NCBI GenBank assembly: GCA_034231615.1
Contig: CM067322.1
Location: forward strand, 59,340,938 to 59,404,937
Direction of reading: 5' to 3'
Length of the DNA: 64,000 nt
Source of the DNA: Meghimatium bilineatum
Lineage: Eukaryota; Mollusca; Gastropoda; Stylommatophora; Philomycidae
Below, piece by piece: positions 1 to 10,006 of this stretch (position 1 is the stretch's first letter; every line of letters starts with the position of its first letter). A program made the translations under genes and the position numbers. The notes beneath the pieces were generated by a model. The model made no database searches and was not told the origin of the DNA. It worked only from the letters and a program-made list of their open reading frames with translations.

Positions 1-29
1 TATTGCGACCGCAGAGTCGTAAAGGTTAA
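1..29 (+). mobile_element. right end of a piggyBac-like MITE (window-truncated)
   Basis: The first 29 bases end in GTAAAGGTTAA, preceded by GCAGAGT. They resemble the right ends of the TTAA-flanked MITEs ending at 3692 and 45822. The TTAA is at 26-29. The same bases can also be read as codons continuous with the LINE fragment that follows, so the assignment is uncertain. Confidence 0.35.
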
Positions 30-198
30 ATGGTTTGGCCACCTAATTGAAATGGAACCAGATCGCATTCCATCGATAGCCATCAATAAAAGATCAAATG
101 AAAATAGAAACAGGAGAAGACCCAGACGAAGATGGATAGATGACATCAGCAAAATACTAGAACACAAAGCCTGCACTATGGCAGAGCATAACAGTTAA
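28..198 (+). pseudogene. LINE reverse-transcriptase C-terminal fragment
   Basis: The open frame reads KWFGHLIEMEPDRIPSIAI, then a run of Arg/Pro (RRRPRRRWIDDI), and stops at 196-198. The WFGH...R.P...RGRPR.RW.DDI pattern is typical of the region after the RT domain in endonuclease/reverse-transcriptase-type non-LTR retrotransposons. Only the tail survives, and no host function is implied. The 5' side is cut by the window edge or by a MITE end. Confidence 0.6.
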
Positions 199-506
199 TC
201 ACAGAAAGAAGACTACAGCTACTCATGATGACTAAAGGCACACATGGATAGGACAAGCCAAGACTTTTTCCCTTTTTAAATCTTTGAATACTATTATTGA
301 TTACTAGTTAAGACAGAAAATTATGGTACCTAACTATATATCTATATATATAAGGAACTAAAAATCATTTATTTTGAAACAAATCTATTGCATTTAGCAT
401 TAAAAAAATACTTTCCTGTTTTAAAAATTGTTTATTAAACAATTGTCATTTTATAGGATAGGTTTATGATTCATAAGTTTGTTTGTTCATTCTTACCTCA
501 ACCTAG
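199..506 (+). other. intron sequence upstream of the first visible host exon
   Basis: AT-rich sequence with no coding signal. The last 20 bases are pyrimidine-rich and end in CCTAG, which serves as the 3' splice site for the exon starting at 507. Confidence 0.4.
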
Positions 507-670
507 TTGGATGGAGACTTGCTAGAGACAACTGTGAATGGAAAGGCAAGCACCCCACTCAACAATAGTAGACCGGTAGAGACAACAGGTATTCTTAAAC
601 CATTAAATACAGCCGCTAAAGAGTTTGGTAATGTTTCCACACCTCAATCAGCATCAGTCATAGCCTCAAA
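507..670 (+). CDS. penultimate coding exon of an unrecognised gene, with PAM2-like motif
   Basis: The exon follows a CCTAG acceptor and ends before a GTAAGC donor. It reads in frame 0 for 54 codons plus two bases (AA). The translation is Ser/Thr/Asn-rich and begins LDGDLLETTVNGKASTP. It contains KPLNTAAKEFGN, which matches the core of the PAM2 motif (L-N-x-x-A-x-E-F) by which many proteins bind the MLLE domain of poly(A)-binding protein. The two leftover bases join the single leading base of the exon at 1325 to make Lys, so the two exons are phase-compatible. Upstream exons lie left of the window. I do not recognise the gene. The PAM2 reading is inference from a short motif. Confidence 0.6.
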
Positions 671-830
671 GTAAGCTTGTCATGTATCTAGATACATTTA
701 TGTGGGTTTTTTTGTTGTTGTTTTTTGTTATTTTTTTTTTTTTTTTTTACCTTATTTGGTACATTTGATCTTGAAAAACAAACTGCTGTGCTTTTATGTT
801 TCTACATATCAAATTTATCAAATGTTCATG

Positions 831-950
831 TCACAGTTAGTGAGTTTATTGTTAGGTATTTCACAGTTAGTGAGTTTATTGTTAGGTATTTCACAGTTAG
901 TGAGTTTATTGTTAGGTATTTCACAGTTAGTGAGTTTATTGTTAGGTATT
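831..950 (+). repeat. perfect 4 x 30-bp tandem repeat
   Basis: Four identical 30-bp copies (831-860, 861-890, 891-920, 921-950), each starting TCACAGTTAG and ending GTTAGGTATT, lie in the intron between the two exons of the left-edge gene. The absence of any mismatch implies very recent expansion. The open frames through it arise because the unit is a multiple of three and stop-free in two frames. Confidence 0.95.
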
Positions 951-1324
951 GCAGAACCACTGACTATAAATTAAATTTTAAAATGTATTGCTCCATTGTA
1001 TTTCCTGTTTTATTTGTTTTGTGTCTGTGTGGGCATTTAGAAAGACTAAAGTGATAGTGTTGAAGAATATCAGTGTTGAAAAAACTTTTACTCATGATGA
1101 ATGAGTGCACATTTTTTCTAAATTTTATGGGATGAGGGACATAGCAATAGACTAATTATTTGGAACAGAGAATGACCAGAAGAATCTTGACAGGACAGAA
1201 GTATATTGTAACTGAAGTTTTTAAAAGTGCCTTCAAACAGCCTTTATGAACTTCCAATGTTATGCTATATATCCATTTCATATGAGAATGTGTAATCAGA
1301 ATTCATTGTATACCTAATTTCCAG

Positions 1325-1418
1325 AACAGTACCAGAACAGTCTGAACCTTCTGGTTTAACAGCACTAGCCACATCAGCAATGGCACCTCCACCAGTCACT
1401 ATTGGCAGCGGAAATTAA
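1325..1418 (+). CDS. last coding exon of the same unrecognised gene
   Basis: An acceptor (TTTCCAG) precedes one base that completes a Lys codon. Thirty codons then lead to TAA at 416-418 of the second kilobase (1416-1418). The peptide TVPEQSEPSGLTALATSAM continues to APPPVTIGSGN and the stop. It is low-complexity, rich in Ala, Pro, Ser and Thr, and probably disordered. The phase match with 507-670 and the coding-like composition support a real C-terminus. No paralogue or family is evident to me. Confidence 0.6.
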
Positions 1419-2150
1419 CCACTCAACATGCCTTAAATTTCTCACTAACAATTGTGAGTTGTAAGAGGTGTGCACATTAATGTCTTCATTTTGCTCAGAT
1501 GTTTTCATTGACTAATCAACCTTCATTTTGCTGGCATGTGTTGGCATACTCTTTAATCTTCACTGCAGGAATCTTCAAAATATTGATGTTGAAATATACC
1601 AAATTTCTACTGAATATTATACTGTAAATTAGTTAACAGAAGTCACATCACTGCGCTCTGTGCAGACCGCAAGAACTCAATCTCTTTCTAGCAGCATATG
1701 CTGATACACGATGAAACTTTAAAAATTAAAAGTTGCAAATTACTTAACGAATAATTAAATGTAAATATCAAATTTTTTGAGTCATTATAAAATTATCATT
1801 GCCAAAAGTACTTCTTAGTTGTTGAAAATTATTTTTTTTAAATGAAGATGTTTCTATATAAATAGTAATCCTGAAATGAAATGTGTTTGTGTACATGTGA
1901 ATTTACTTTGTGTTGATTAAAACTTATGTCGAGAATCTGGCCTACATAATGTTTACAAATATTTAGTCCTCTTTGAAGAACAGATATGTACAAGTAGTAT
2001 TCCTTATTTTCACATAGACAGAATACAATTATAAATTTATGACATTTGACCCAAATCTTTAACTGGTAATGTCCTTATTGAACTGCAGAAAAGTATGATA
2101 ACCAAACACATCTGACTTGTGGTATTGTAAAGATCTGAAACTTGTACCAA
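1419..2150 (+). other. probable 3' UTR and intergenic sequence
   Basis: No coding signal is seen after the stop at 1418. ATTAAA hexamers occur near 1725 and 1916 and could serve as poly(A) signals. No canonical AATAAA is obvious close to the stop, so the transcript end is not determined. Confidence 0.35.
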
Positions 2151-2159
2151 AAAGATGGA

Positions 2160-2450
2160 AAATAACTTGGAGGCTTTTGAAATACAGTGGTTTCTCAGAA
2201 TGCAAAGAGTGTAACTGGGTGTGGACAATAATTGAATATGCTAATGCCCAAAGACATGTTTTAAAAAATACTACTGAATGGTAGACTTACTTGGCTTGGT
2301 CATATTATTGATATAGAGGTCTACTATCGATAGTACAAGCTCAAATGGAATAGGGAAAAAAGAATGTAAAAAAAATTAATTACACAACAGGTTGAAACTG
2401 GGGTTCCAGAGTTATGTTGAGCTCCTGAGAACGAGATGGTAAAGTGATAT
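2160..2450 (+). pseudogene. decayed LINE fragment (possible)
   Basis: Broken frames contain a WLGH-like stretch (RLTWLGHII near 2285), as in the C-terminal part of non-LTR retrotransposon polyproteins. Many stops are present. The fragment is heavily decayed and its borders are arbitrary. Confidence 0.3.
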
Positions 2451-2572
2451 GTTCAATCTTCAATGAGTCTACTTGTAGACTATTGATAATTGTCATCATG
2501 GCAAGATACATTTTAAAAATTTTAGATTTATTACATATTAAAGGAAGCGGCCAACATCTGAAACCCAGCTTA

Positions 2573-3692
2573 TTAACCTTTAGAGCCCTGGCTTAAAATT
2601 ACAAAACTTCCCCCAGGGCCTGACTTATTTTTTGGAAAATTTGCGTTATTGATGGTGGGTGTTTTGAAAACGTCATAACTTTTTTGTTTTAAAAGATATC
2701 AAAATAATTTTTGCACATCTAAATAAAGGAGTGAATAGTGAATATTATCATGTTTTTGTTGTTGTTGTATGTGTGATATGACAGTTGTGAGCAAGTTTTG
2801 AAGTTGAAAATTCTGGCGAAAAACGCAAAACGTCATTTTCAAAATCGCAAATATATCTTCGTGACGACCCTAATACATGAGAAATGTGTGACAACATTGA
2901 TAAAATCCTCATAAATACCTATACTTATTGTATATATATATTGTTTTATATCAAAACTAATATAATATGAACTAAAAAACTAATAAAACGTGAAGAAATT
3001 GCATATAACGTCCGTCCGGTCAACACTAGGTCTATCCCGACACGCAGCGTAATTATTGTCCATGCACACACATGTCACCCCTGATACATATTATTTTTGT
3101 GCTTTTTAATGAATACACACACATTCTTATCAAATAACAACATATTAAACACAAAAAAACAACAATTAAAACATGTAGTTTATAAGAAATCGCATATAAC
3201 ATCCGTCCAGTAAACACTAGGTCTATCCCGACACGCAGCGTAATTATTGTCTAAGCACACACGTGGCACCCCTGATACATATTATTTTTGTGTTTTTGAA
3301 CGACTACACACACATTCTTATCAAATAACAACATATTAAACACAAAAAACAACAATTAGAACATGTAGTCACGATCACTAACCCATGAAACGCGGTACTC
3401 AATTTGATAGTAAAATACGGCCGAAAATGGCTAAAGTCGCTCTAGAAATGCGTTGACAAATTCAACCGGCTTTCTCTCTCTTACAATCGTAATGAGTAAA
3501 GGAATTTGACCTTTAAACTGTGACGTATTCCTAGCTTTGTGTGGCGGGAATTCTACGTCATATAAGCTTTAACTTCGTGAAGTTCCGTACTCGAGAATGG
3601 AGCGATATCGTATGGCGTGTGATTGCGACCACAGGTAATGCGGGATGCACATGCAAGGTGCATTGTTGCGACCATAGGGGCCTAAAGGTTAA
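2573..3692 (+). mobile_element. TTAA-flanked piggyBac-like MITE, 1.1 kb
   Basis: A TTAA duplication flanks the element (2573-2576 and 3689-3692). The left end reads CCTTTAGAGCCCTGG; the right end, reverse-complemented, reads CCTTTAGGCCCCTATGG, giving short imperfect terminal inverted repeats. The interior is non-coding. Blocks near 2996-3178 and 3184-3363 are a direct duplication of about 180 bp. The TTAA target and CCYTT termini are the hallmark of the piggyBac superfamily. With no transposase it must have moved in trans. Confidence 0.75.
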
Positions 3693-4272
3693 GATTTTTA
3701 CATGAATTGTATAAACTTATGAGGTGTATTCAAATTAATGAAACCTGTCTAGGTGGATTTATTATAAGATTAAGGAAAGGTATTTCATCATTTGCATTAT
3801 AAAGTCAAGCAATCATTGGGGAACATGTACATTACCTGGAGTCAGAAGAAGTAACCATGGGCATTCAAGCATGCATCTCACTGTTTGGGTAGACACCTGA
3901 AACTTTGTGAATGTTTAGTTTTCCACAAGATGTCAATAAACCCCTAGGGCATTATCAATGTTCTGACAATAAACCAGAAGGAGGTGTGCCCACTATCACT
4001 CCCACTGACCATTCACGTGCCAGATTGCGATTCAGTGGAGATAAGAGGGCTGTTTGTTTAATTGTCATTGGTGGGATTCAGGGAGGCACAAGCAAGAAAT
4101 TCCACAGGTAGACAAGAACTGACAAAATAAATTTTTAGGCCTACAGCATGACCATTGTCACAACAGAAACATATAGATATATTAATTAGAATATAACTAT
4201 TAAATGAATTTAATACTTGATCCTTATTAATTACATCGTGTGGCGGCTACTGGCAGAATAATGACTGAATAA
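3693..4272 (+). other. intergenic, with a mariner-like terminus
   Basis: No gene is seen. At 3718-3745 the sequence GAGGTGTATTCAAATTAATG resembles terminal repeats of mariner elements, but no transposase is recognisable next to it. The 66-codon open frame at 3911-4111 shows no family signal. Confidence 0.3.
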
Positions 4273-5381
4273 TTTCCAACTGCAACTGATAAATTATCAT
4301 CAAACAGAACATTCGTTGCATGCATGTTAACAAAACATTAATCTTCTTACATCTAGATATGGTAAATCTAAAATTTCAATCATATTAGAACATCTAAAAT
4401 TAGATCTATATATAGATGATTGCTACCTTTTGTAAATAGTAAGATAATAGTTTATTTTGCGTTTCCAACCGTGATTAATAAATTATTATCACACAGAACA
4501 CGTTCGTTGCATGAATGCTACACGAAGAATTAATCTTCTTACAAGATCTAGATATGGTAAATGTAAAATTCCAGTCATTAGAACAACTTAAATTAGATCT
4601 ATTTATAGATGTCGGAGGTGCTTGCTCTGATCGGTGAGAATTCCAGGGAAGATGATATGATTATATATACAGATGGATCAGTTGAGAGACACATCAGGCG
4701 TGCCTGTGCCTTCACGGCTCAAAGGTGGGGGGAGATCATAAGAGAGGAAAGTGGTGCATTCGCTCAAACGACAAGCAGCATGACAATGGAGATTTTGGCA
4801 GTAACCAAAGCTTTGCAATGGGTCTGCTCGCAGACTATCAACGAGCATGCCTGTATACTCAGTAACTCCATGAGCATGATTGTGAAAGTTCAGGCTGGGT
4901 ACGTTCGGGAACAGTGGCTGGATGCAGTGAATAATTCCTGTGTGCTTAGAGTGACTTTTATTTTTGTGCCGGGACATGCAGGAGTCTGGGGTAATGAGAG
5001 AGCAGATAGGTTGGCCTCCCACACTGCTACTACGGCTGTTGGTGGAGTGATGGATTAGGCAATCATTTTGAATGCCCTACGGGAAAACGCACGAACAAAT
5101 GACTGTACAAGTGATGATGACTCTTGTTCCATGAATAGAATAAGGGAGCTTGGTTTGAAATATGGTGTCACTAGAAAGGAGCGGTTTCGTGGGCGAGAAA
5201 GAATAATGGTCAATCAACGACGTACTAAGACCGTCAGTCAACTAGTAATGGCGGATACACTCAAGGAAAGATCTGCGCACCTATGGACTTGTCCGGATTG
5301 CAATGATGATGCTCCAACGACTAACATATCTATAGATGATTGCTACATTATTGTAAATGGTGAGATAATAGTTTATTTTGC
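4273..5381 (+). repeat. 188-bp direct duplication, second copy split by a LINE
   Basis: Unit A (4273-4460) and unit B (4462-4611 plus 5331-5381) are diverged direct copies. Both start TTTCCAAC, share the block around ATCTAGATATGGTAAAT, and end GTTTATTTTGC. Unit B is interrupted after TATAGATG by the LINE at 4612-5330 and resumes with the same TATAGATG, a target-site duplication. Confidence 0.8.
4612..5330 (+). pseudogene. 5'-truncated non-LTR retrotransposon with RNase H domain
   Basis: The frame codes for an RNase H domain. IIYTDGSV supplies the first Asp; SSMTMEILAV supplies the Glu. ILSNSMSM stands where ILSDS is expected, so the third catalytic Asp is Asn. FVPGHAGVWGNERADRLAS carries the His and Asn/Asp residues. 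A stop at 5056-5058 interrupts the frame. The following piece ends in a CPDC zinc-knuckle remnant and CTAAC repeats typical of this family's 3' end. The target-site duplication TATAGATG (4604-4611, 5331-5338) marks a complete, 5'-truncated insertion. It is inactive. Confidence 0.8.
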
Positions 5382-5447
5382 ACATTAATTTGGTCAACTA
5401 TGCTAACAAATTTGACACTGTAAAGTAATGAGACTAGTCCTACTGAA

Positions 5448-6621
5448 TTAACCTTTAGTGCCCTGAATTAAAATTATGCAATATCCCCCATGGGACGGGA
5501 TTCTTTTTTGACAATGTGCATTATTTGTGGTGAGTGTTTGGTAAACTCGATAACTTTTTTGTTTGTAATGATATCAAAATAATTTTTGCACATGTAAATA
5601 AAGGAGTGAATAATGCATATAATCATGTTTTTTTTTAAATTGCTGTATGTGTAATTTGATAGTTGTGAGCAAGTTGAAAATTGGAGAAAAAATCTCAAAA
5701 CAGCATATATTTTTTAAAATCTCAAATATAATTTCTTTACGACCCTAATACTTGAGCAATGTGTGACAACATTGATAAAATCCCCCTAAATACCTATACC
5801 TGTTGTACATATGTTGTTTCATATCCAAACTAATATAATATGGGCTGAACAAACTAATAAAACATGAAGAAATTGTATACAATGTCCGTAAGTCCAACAC
5901 TAGGTCTAGAACTACATACAGCGTAATAATATTCCATGCAGACACGTGACACTCTTGATACATATTTATTTTGTGTTTTTCAATGAATACACAAACATTA
6001 TGGACATGTTTTATGACAACTATTATAAAACACAGTGGAGCGCATGGCCGTGTGATTAGAATGCCATTCTCAGACCCTTGAGGTCCTGGGTTTAATCCAC
6101 GGTTGGTACAGGATTTATTTCTTTTTGAGGTATAATCAAAATTCTTCCTGTTAATGTTGCAGCGTCTGCTATGGCAAAGCAGCCTTTATTTCCACAGCCC
6201 ATATAAAGCCTCCATGCACTCCTATACAGGAAACGCAGTAACGAAAGTTACACAAACATTCTTATAATGTAACAACAAATGAAACACAAAAACAGCAATT
6301 AAAACATGTAGTTATTATCACTTACCATGCCATGCGGTACTCTATTTGATAGTAAAATATGGCATAAAAAATGGACGCCATCGTTCCAGAAATTCATTGA
6401 CAGAATCAGCCGGCTTTCTCTCGCCTTATAATCGTAATGTGTAACAGAATTTCATCTTTACGCTGTAACGTATTCCTAGCTTCATGTGGCGGGAATTCTA
6501 AGTCATATGAGCTTCACTTCATGAAGTTCTGGAATCTGGCAATAACAATGTGCACAACATTGTGCCTGCAGGCCCCTAGTAACGTATATTCATTGGCGTA
6601 ATATTGCGCCTGTAGAGTTAA
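5448..6621 (+). mobile_element. second copy of the 1.1-kb TTAA MITE family
   Basis: TTAACCTTTAGTGCCCTG starts the element, and most of its length aligns with 2573-3692 (shared blocks ATCAAAATAATTTTTGCACA, CACTAGGTCTA, GGCGGGAATTCTA). It carries one rather than two copies of the inner 180-bp block. A tRNA-like SINE is inserted at 6000-6248. The right end near 6618-6621 (GTAGAGTTAA) is decayed, so that border is less certain. Confidence 0.65.
5988..6260 (+). mobile_element. tRNA-derived SINE inside the MITE
   Basis: A 12-bp target duplication, TACACAAACATT (5988-5999 and 6249-6260), flanks about 249 bp. The interior has a pol III promoter layout: an A-box-like TGGCCGTGTGATTAGAATG near 6045 and a B-box-like GGTTTAATCC near 6090. 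These resemble a tRNA gene body followed by a non-tRNA tail. The related MITE at 2573-3692 has the uninterrupted target, which confirms the borders. Confidence 0.75.
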
Positions 6622-6930
6622 TAATGTTAACATGAAAAATAGCAACATTGCTGTACCTGTATAAATATTGAATGTACGTAGCAATCCAAAATAAATTTAG
6701 TTTGTTGTTGGAAATACTGCCAAGATTAATATAGTTAGTGGAAAGTTTTAACAGCTGTATGTAGAAGAATTTGCAGTCTTTTCCATTCACCAATGTCCAC
6801 ATCGGAATTCCCTGACGCTACCTCAGCTGCTGACTGATCAACTGTGATAACAGTAAAGGAATTGCCCTCAGGTAAGCATTATTGTCTGGTTCCAACCGTT
6901 ACTGAAAGTCTAATCGTGTATATAGAAATT
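6622..6930 (+). other. no feature seen
   Basis: AT-rich sequence without recognisable coding or repeat structure. Confidence 0.3.
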
Positions 6931-7870
6931 TCAGGTGTGCATAATTGTTCTGCGCCCAGAAAACTGCTCCCCTCTGACGATCCCACATTTCAAACCCTGT
7001 TCCTTAATTCTAGCCATTGAATAAGAATCCTGCCGAAGACAGATGTGTTGGGCCATTGGCGCAAATAAAACGGAAACACAACGCATTTCCATTCTCTGGA
7101 CTATATTCGACTGGAAATCTTGTAGGAGCATTGTCCTGTTACAAGAGAAATCCAGCAGGAGTTTGAGAATGAACGCTGAAGAAGAATAAGAATCATCATC
7201 CATGTCAAGTTCACTTTCACAAGCTGTCTCCCATAGGGAATTCAACACATCTGCCCAATCCATTTCTCCTCCCCAGGGTGTAACAACAGCACTTGATGCC
7301 AGTAAATCAGTTCTCTTGTTGCCCCCAAACATCAACTTGCTCAGACACGAAAATAAAAGTCACCATCTCTAACTTCGACGCTCTCAATATCTCAGTCCAT
7401 TGTTCATGAACGAGACCCTTTTGTACTTTCAATATCATACTATCATACTCGTCGAAGTCACTCAGGATACAGGTCCATACAACCCTGTGTGAGCTGACCC
7501 ATTCAAATGCCGTAGTCACCGCCATGATCTCCATAGTCATACTACCCATAGTATAACAAAAGCTCCACTCTCTTCCCTAACACTTTTCCCTGCACTCTGA
7601 GCTGTGAAGGCCCACGCACTACGTACATGTCTAACCATGATCTCTCCGTGTATATAATCCCATAACCGTCACTGGAGATCTCATTGACCAACACCTGCAT
7701 CTCAGCCTCCACAGCAACTGGCCCCCATTCCTTACTTGCCCTATCAAATGTTATAACTCTGAAAGAAGTTTTGCAATCCATGGTCTGGCGTATCAATTCC
7801 GCTCCTGCAGCTACATCCTGCAACCTAAGCACACTTTGTATGATATCTTCTGCCCGTCCCATCCACTATT
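6931..7870 (-). pseudogene. frameshifted LINE RNase H and 3' end
   Basis: Three overlapping minus-strand frames together follow the same polyprotein tail as 4612-5330. IIYTERSW stands for IYTDGS (second Asp changed). SMTMEIMAV, ILSDFDEYDSM and FVSEQVDVWG (decayed FVPGHAGVWG) follow, and then NKRTDLLASSA and DSYSMARIKEQGLKCG. At least two frameshifts are present and the frame is cut by SINE-B at 7030-7183. Non-functional. Confidence 0.75.
7030..7183 (+). mobile_element. SINE-B, reference copy with clear target duplication
   Basis: The 11-bp duplication GAATAAGAATC (7019-7029, 7184-7194) flanks a 154-bp insertion in the LINE frame, which gives exact family limits. The element starts CTGCCGAAGACAGATGTG and ends GAACGCTGAAGAA. 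It contains CGCAAATAAAACGG and a central near-palindrome around GGAGCATTGTCCTG. The family carries a (GAA)n 3' tail. No tRNA boxes are evident, so 'SINE' is a working label based on size, tail and target duplications. Confidence 0.8.
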
Positions 7871-8229
7871 TTCCTCTCTTCAGTCTACTACCTTTGACTT
7901 TAAGAAATTTCTGGATGCAAAGGATGCTCTTTATCCGTATTTATTTGAAGGTACTCCCTTTCATGGCAATACTGTATTCTATTTTCTGCTGTTGGACAGT
8001 CGAGCAAGTATTGCATAGCCCATTCTGATGTGTCCCTTATGCATCCCAGAACAATTTGTATAGCTGTATTTTGTCCAGTCGTGCTGGCTAAGTATCAGAA
8101 TTGCCAGTGCATACTTACCACTGCCACCACTATTCCCTGGTACAAAAGAAAAAGTAACCTCTGCCCAAACTGGGCAGCAGCCATAACCTTCATTAATGCC
8201 AGTCCTTTACCTGTCTTTGTGATGTTGTG
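7871..8229 (+). other. possible further LINE debris
   Basis: Short open frames occur on both strands but no motif is recognisable. The stretch between the LINE tail and the mariner relic is probably decayed transposon sequence. Confidence 0.25.
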
Positions 8230-9060
8230 ATCTACATGTTCCTTGAAACTCAGATTTCTGTCAAAAAACACTTTCTATCTATTTTGTGTTAATGCTTCTG
8301 GCACAATTACACAATATGCGAGCTAACGTTGTCGTGCAGTAAAATGACACTGCTTAGCAACATGCCATATCACTTATGGCTGTGTGCTGCTTGTCAATGT
8401 GTTCTTGTAGCCGATAGCATTGATGTTCACGCTGGACTTTGTAAAGTCTTTCAGCAAGAGTCCTTCTGATCAAAAAAGTAACTGTGGTAAGAATAACCTT
8501 TCCTGCAAAAATTTGTGATTTGAGTTTTTTGCTCTTTGGTAATCCAGGATCATTTCCATTGCATGATGGTTGTTTTTGCTGCATGGCTCAAAGTCGTGAC
8601 ACCACGATTCATCACCTACCACTATTCACGACAGAAATGCATGATATTCCTCATGATAACACAAATGGTTAAAAATCCAACAAAATGCATTCTTCTTTAT
8701 AGTGGTCAATCAATTAACTGTGGCATTCTTCCTTATAGTGGTCAATCAATTAACTGTGGCATTCTTCCTTATAGTGGTCAATCAATTAACTGTGGCATTC
8801 TTCCTTATAGTGGTCAATCAATTAACTGTGGTACGCACCTTTTCATTCTTCCATTTATTCAAAATCATTTGAATTGTCCCTAATGACAGAATTTATCAGC
8901 CAACGAACACAAACTCCAGCGACTGTCAACCCGTGCTGCTGCATCCATCTTGGTGATGGCTTCTGTCACAACATGTGACTGATCCAGTCATGGAAGATCA
9001 TTTGTTACCTGTCTCCCTTCCTGAAACATTCTTGCTGTTGTCTTTGATACATTTTTCACC
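8230..9060 (-). pseudogene. decayed mariner-type transposase
   Basis: The minus-strand frame reads CNGNDPGLPKSKKLKSQIFA followed by GKVILTTVTFLIRRTL. This matches the mariner transposase core, where a Pro-Lys-Lys-rich stretch precedes the G-K-V block. Further on, in a shifted frame, SVILLHDNVSSH corresponds to the family's (L)LHDNARPH block with the second catalytic Asp. Stops and frameshifts are frequent, and a 144-bp minisatellite interrupts it at 8687-8830. Terminal repeats were not found. Confidence 0.6.
8687..8830 (+). repeat. 4 x 36-bp tandem repeat
   Basis: Four 36-bp units (8687, 8723, 8759, 8795) start GCATTCTTC and end AATTAACTGTG. The first unit differs from the others by one base. 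It lies inside the mariner relic. The unit is a multiple of three, giving spurious open frames. Confidence 0.95.
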
Positions 9061-9087
9061 TACATTCTTTGATGAATGTTAGTTGGT

Positions 9088-9246
9088 CTTCTTCTTCAGC
9101 ATTCATACTCAAACTTCCGCTGGATCTCCCTTGTGTCAGGACCATTGTCCTATTAGATTTCCAGCAGAATATAGTCCTGAGAATGGAACAGCGTTGTCGC
9201 CGTTTTATTTGCACCACTGGCCCGACACATCCGTCTTCGGCAGGAG
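9088..9246 (-). mobile_element. SINE-B copy
   Basis: It starts with the complement of the GAA tail (CTTCTTCTTCAGC), runs through CTTCCGCTGGATCTCCCTTG and GAACAGCGTTGTCGCC, and ends CCGTCTTCGGCAG. The orientation is minus. Confidence 0.75.
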
Positions 9247-9837
9247 TTGGTCAACATCCTTCATTTGTAGGAAATTGAATTCACTGCTCATTAGTTCAAT
9301 TTGGATTGATTCATTAACCTTCCGGTCTTATTGTCAGCTGCCTGACTTAAGAATACAAAGAGAATAACCGCGTTTATTTGTTCATTGGTGTGTTAGTTTA
9401 TTACATCAGTGAAGATCTTAATGCTCCTCTATGTTGGCATATGTGACGCAGCACAAGTGGGTTTCATTTGAACATGCCTCATGTGTTCTCTCAGCATTGC
9501 TCAAGTCATTCAATGTATACACATTTGATACTATTTTCTTTTGTAATCAAAGGCATGTGATCCTAAAATAAAACCCAACTTTGAAAATGTTTCTACTCTG
9601 GTTTCCGTAGAATAAGATGGTAAAGCACAGATGATGTCATATTTTTCTGGGGTTTTGTTTTCTGTAGAATGCACATTGTATAATGGAAATTATTTTTTAA
9701 AATGTCATATTTATTAATATAAAGAAACTGCATTTAATAAATTTGAAGCACTAAACAAAACTAATAGTCATAATACTGTCAATAGCAAGAATAAAAAATA
9801 AAATACATTTAAAAATGTACCCAATGCCTTTTTATAT

Positions 9838-10006
9838 GTATTCTTCCTCTTCAGCGTTCATTCTCAAACTCCCGCTGGATCTCTCTTGTAACAGGACCAT
9901 GGTCCTATTAGATTTCCAGCAGAATGTAGTCCAGAGAATGGAAATGCGTTGTGTCACCATTTTATTTGCGCCAATGGCCCGACACATCCGTCTTCAGTTG
10001 CATATG
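9838..10006 (-). mobile_element. SINE-B copy with AGGACCATGGTCCT palindrome
   Basis: The tail complement at 9841 is followed by CAAACTCCCGCTGGATCTC. The 14-bp perfect palindrome AGGACCATGGTCCT is at 9892-9905, and the element ends at CCGTCTTCAG. ATATGTATTC occurs at both edges (about 9834 and 10003), consistent with a target duplication. Confidence 0.8.

Noticed and set aside
702..1054. Two overlapping open frames of 90 and 109 codons
   Set aside because: They are produced by the 30-bp minisatellite, whose unit length is a multiple of three; no splice or start evidence.
6035..6110. Possible tRNA gene
   Set aside because: A- and B-box-like blocks are present but the segment lies within a target-duplicated insertion and does not fold as a clean cloverleaf by eye; called a tRNA-derived SINE instead.
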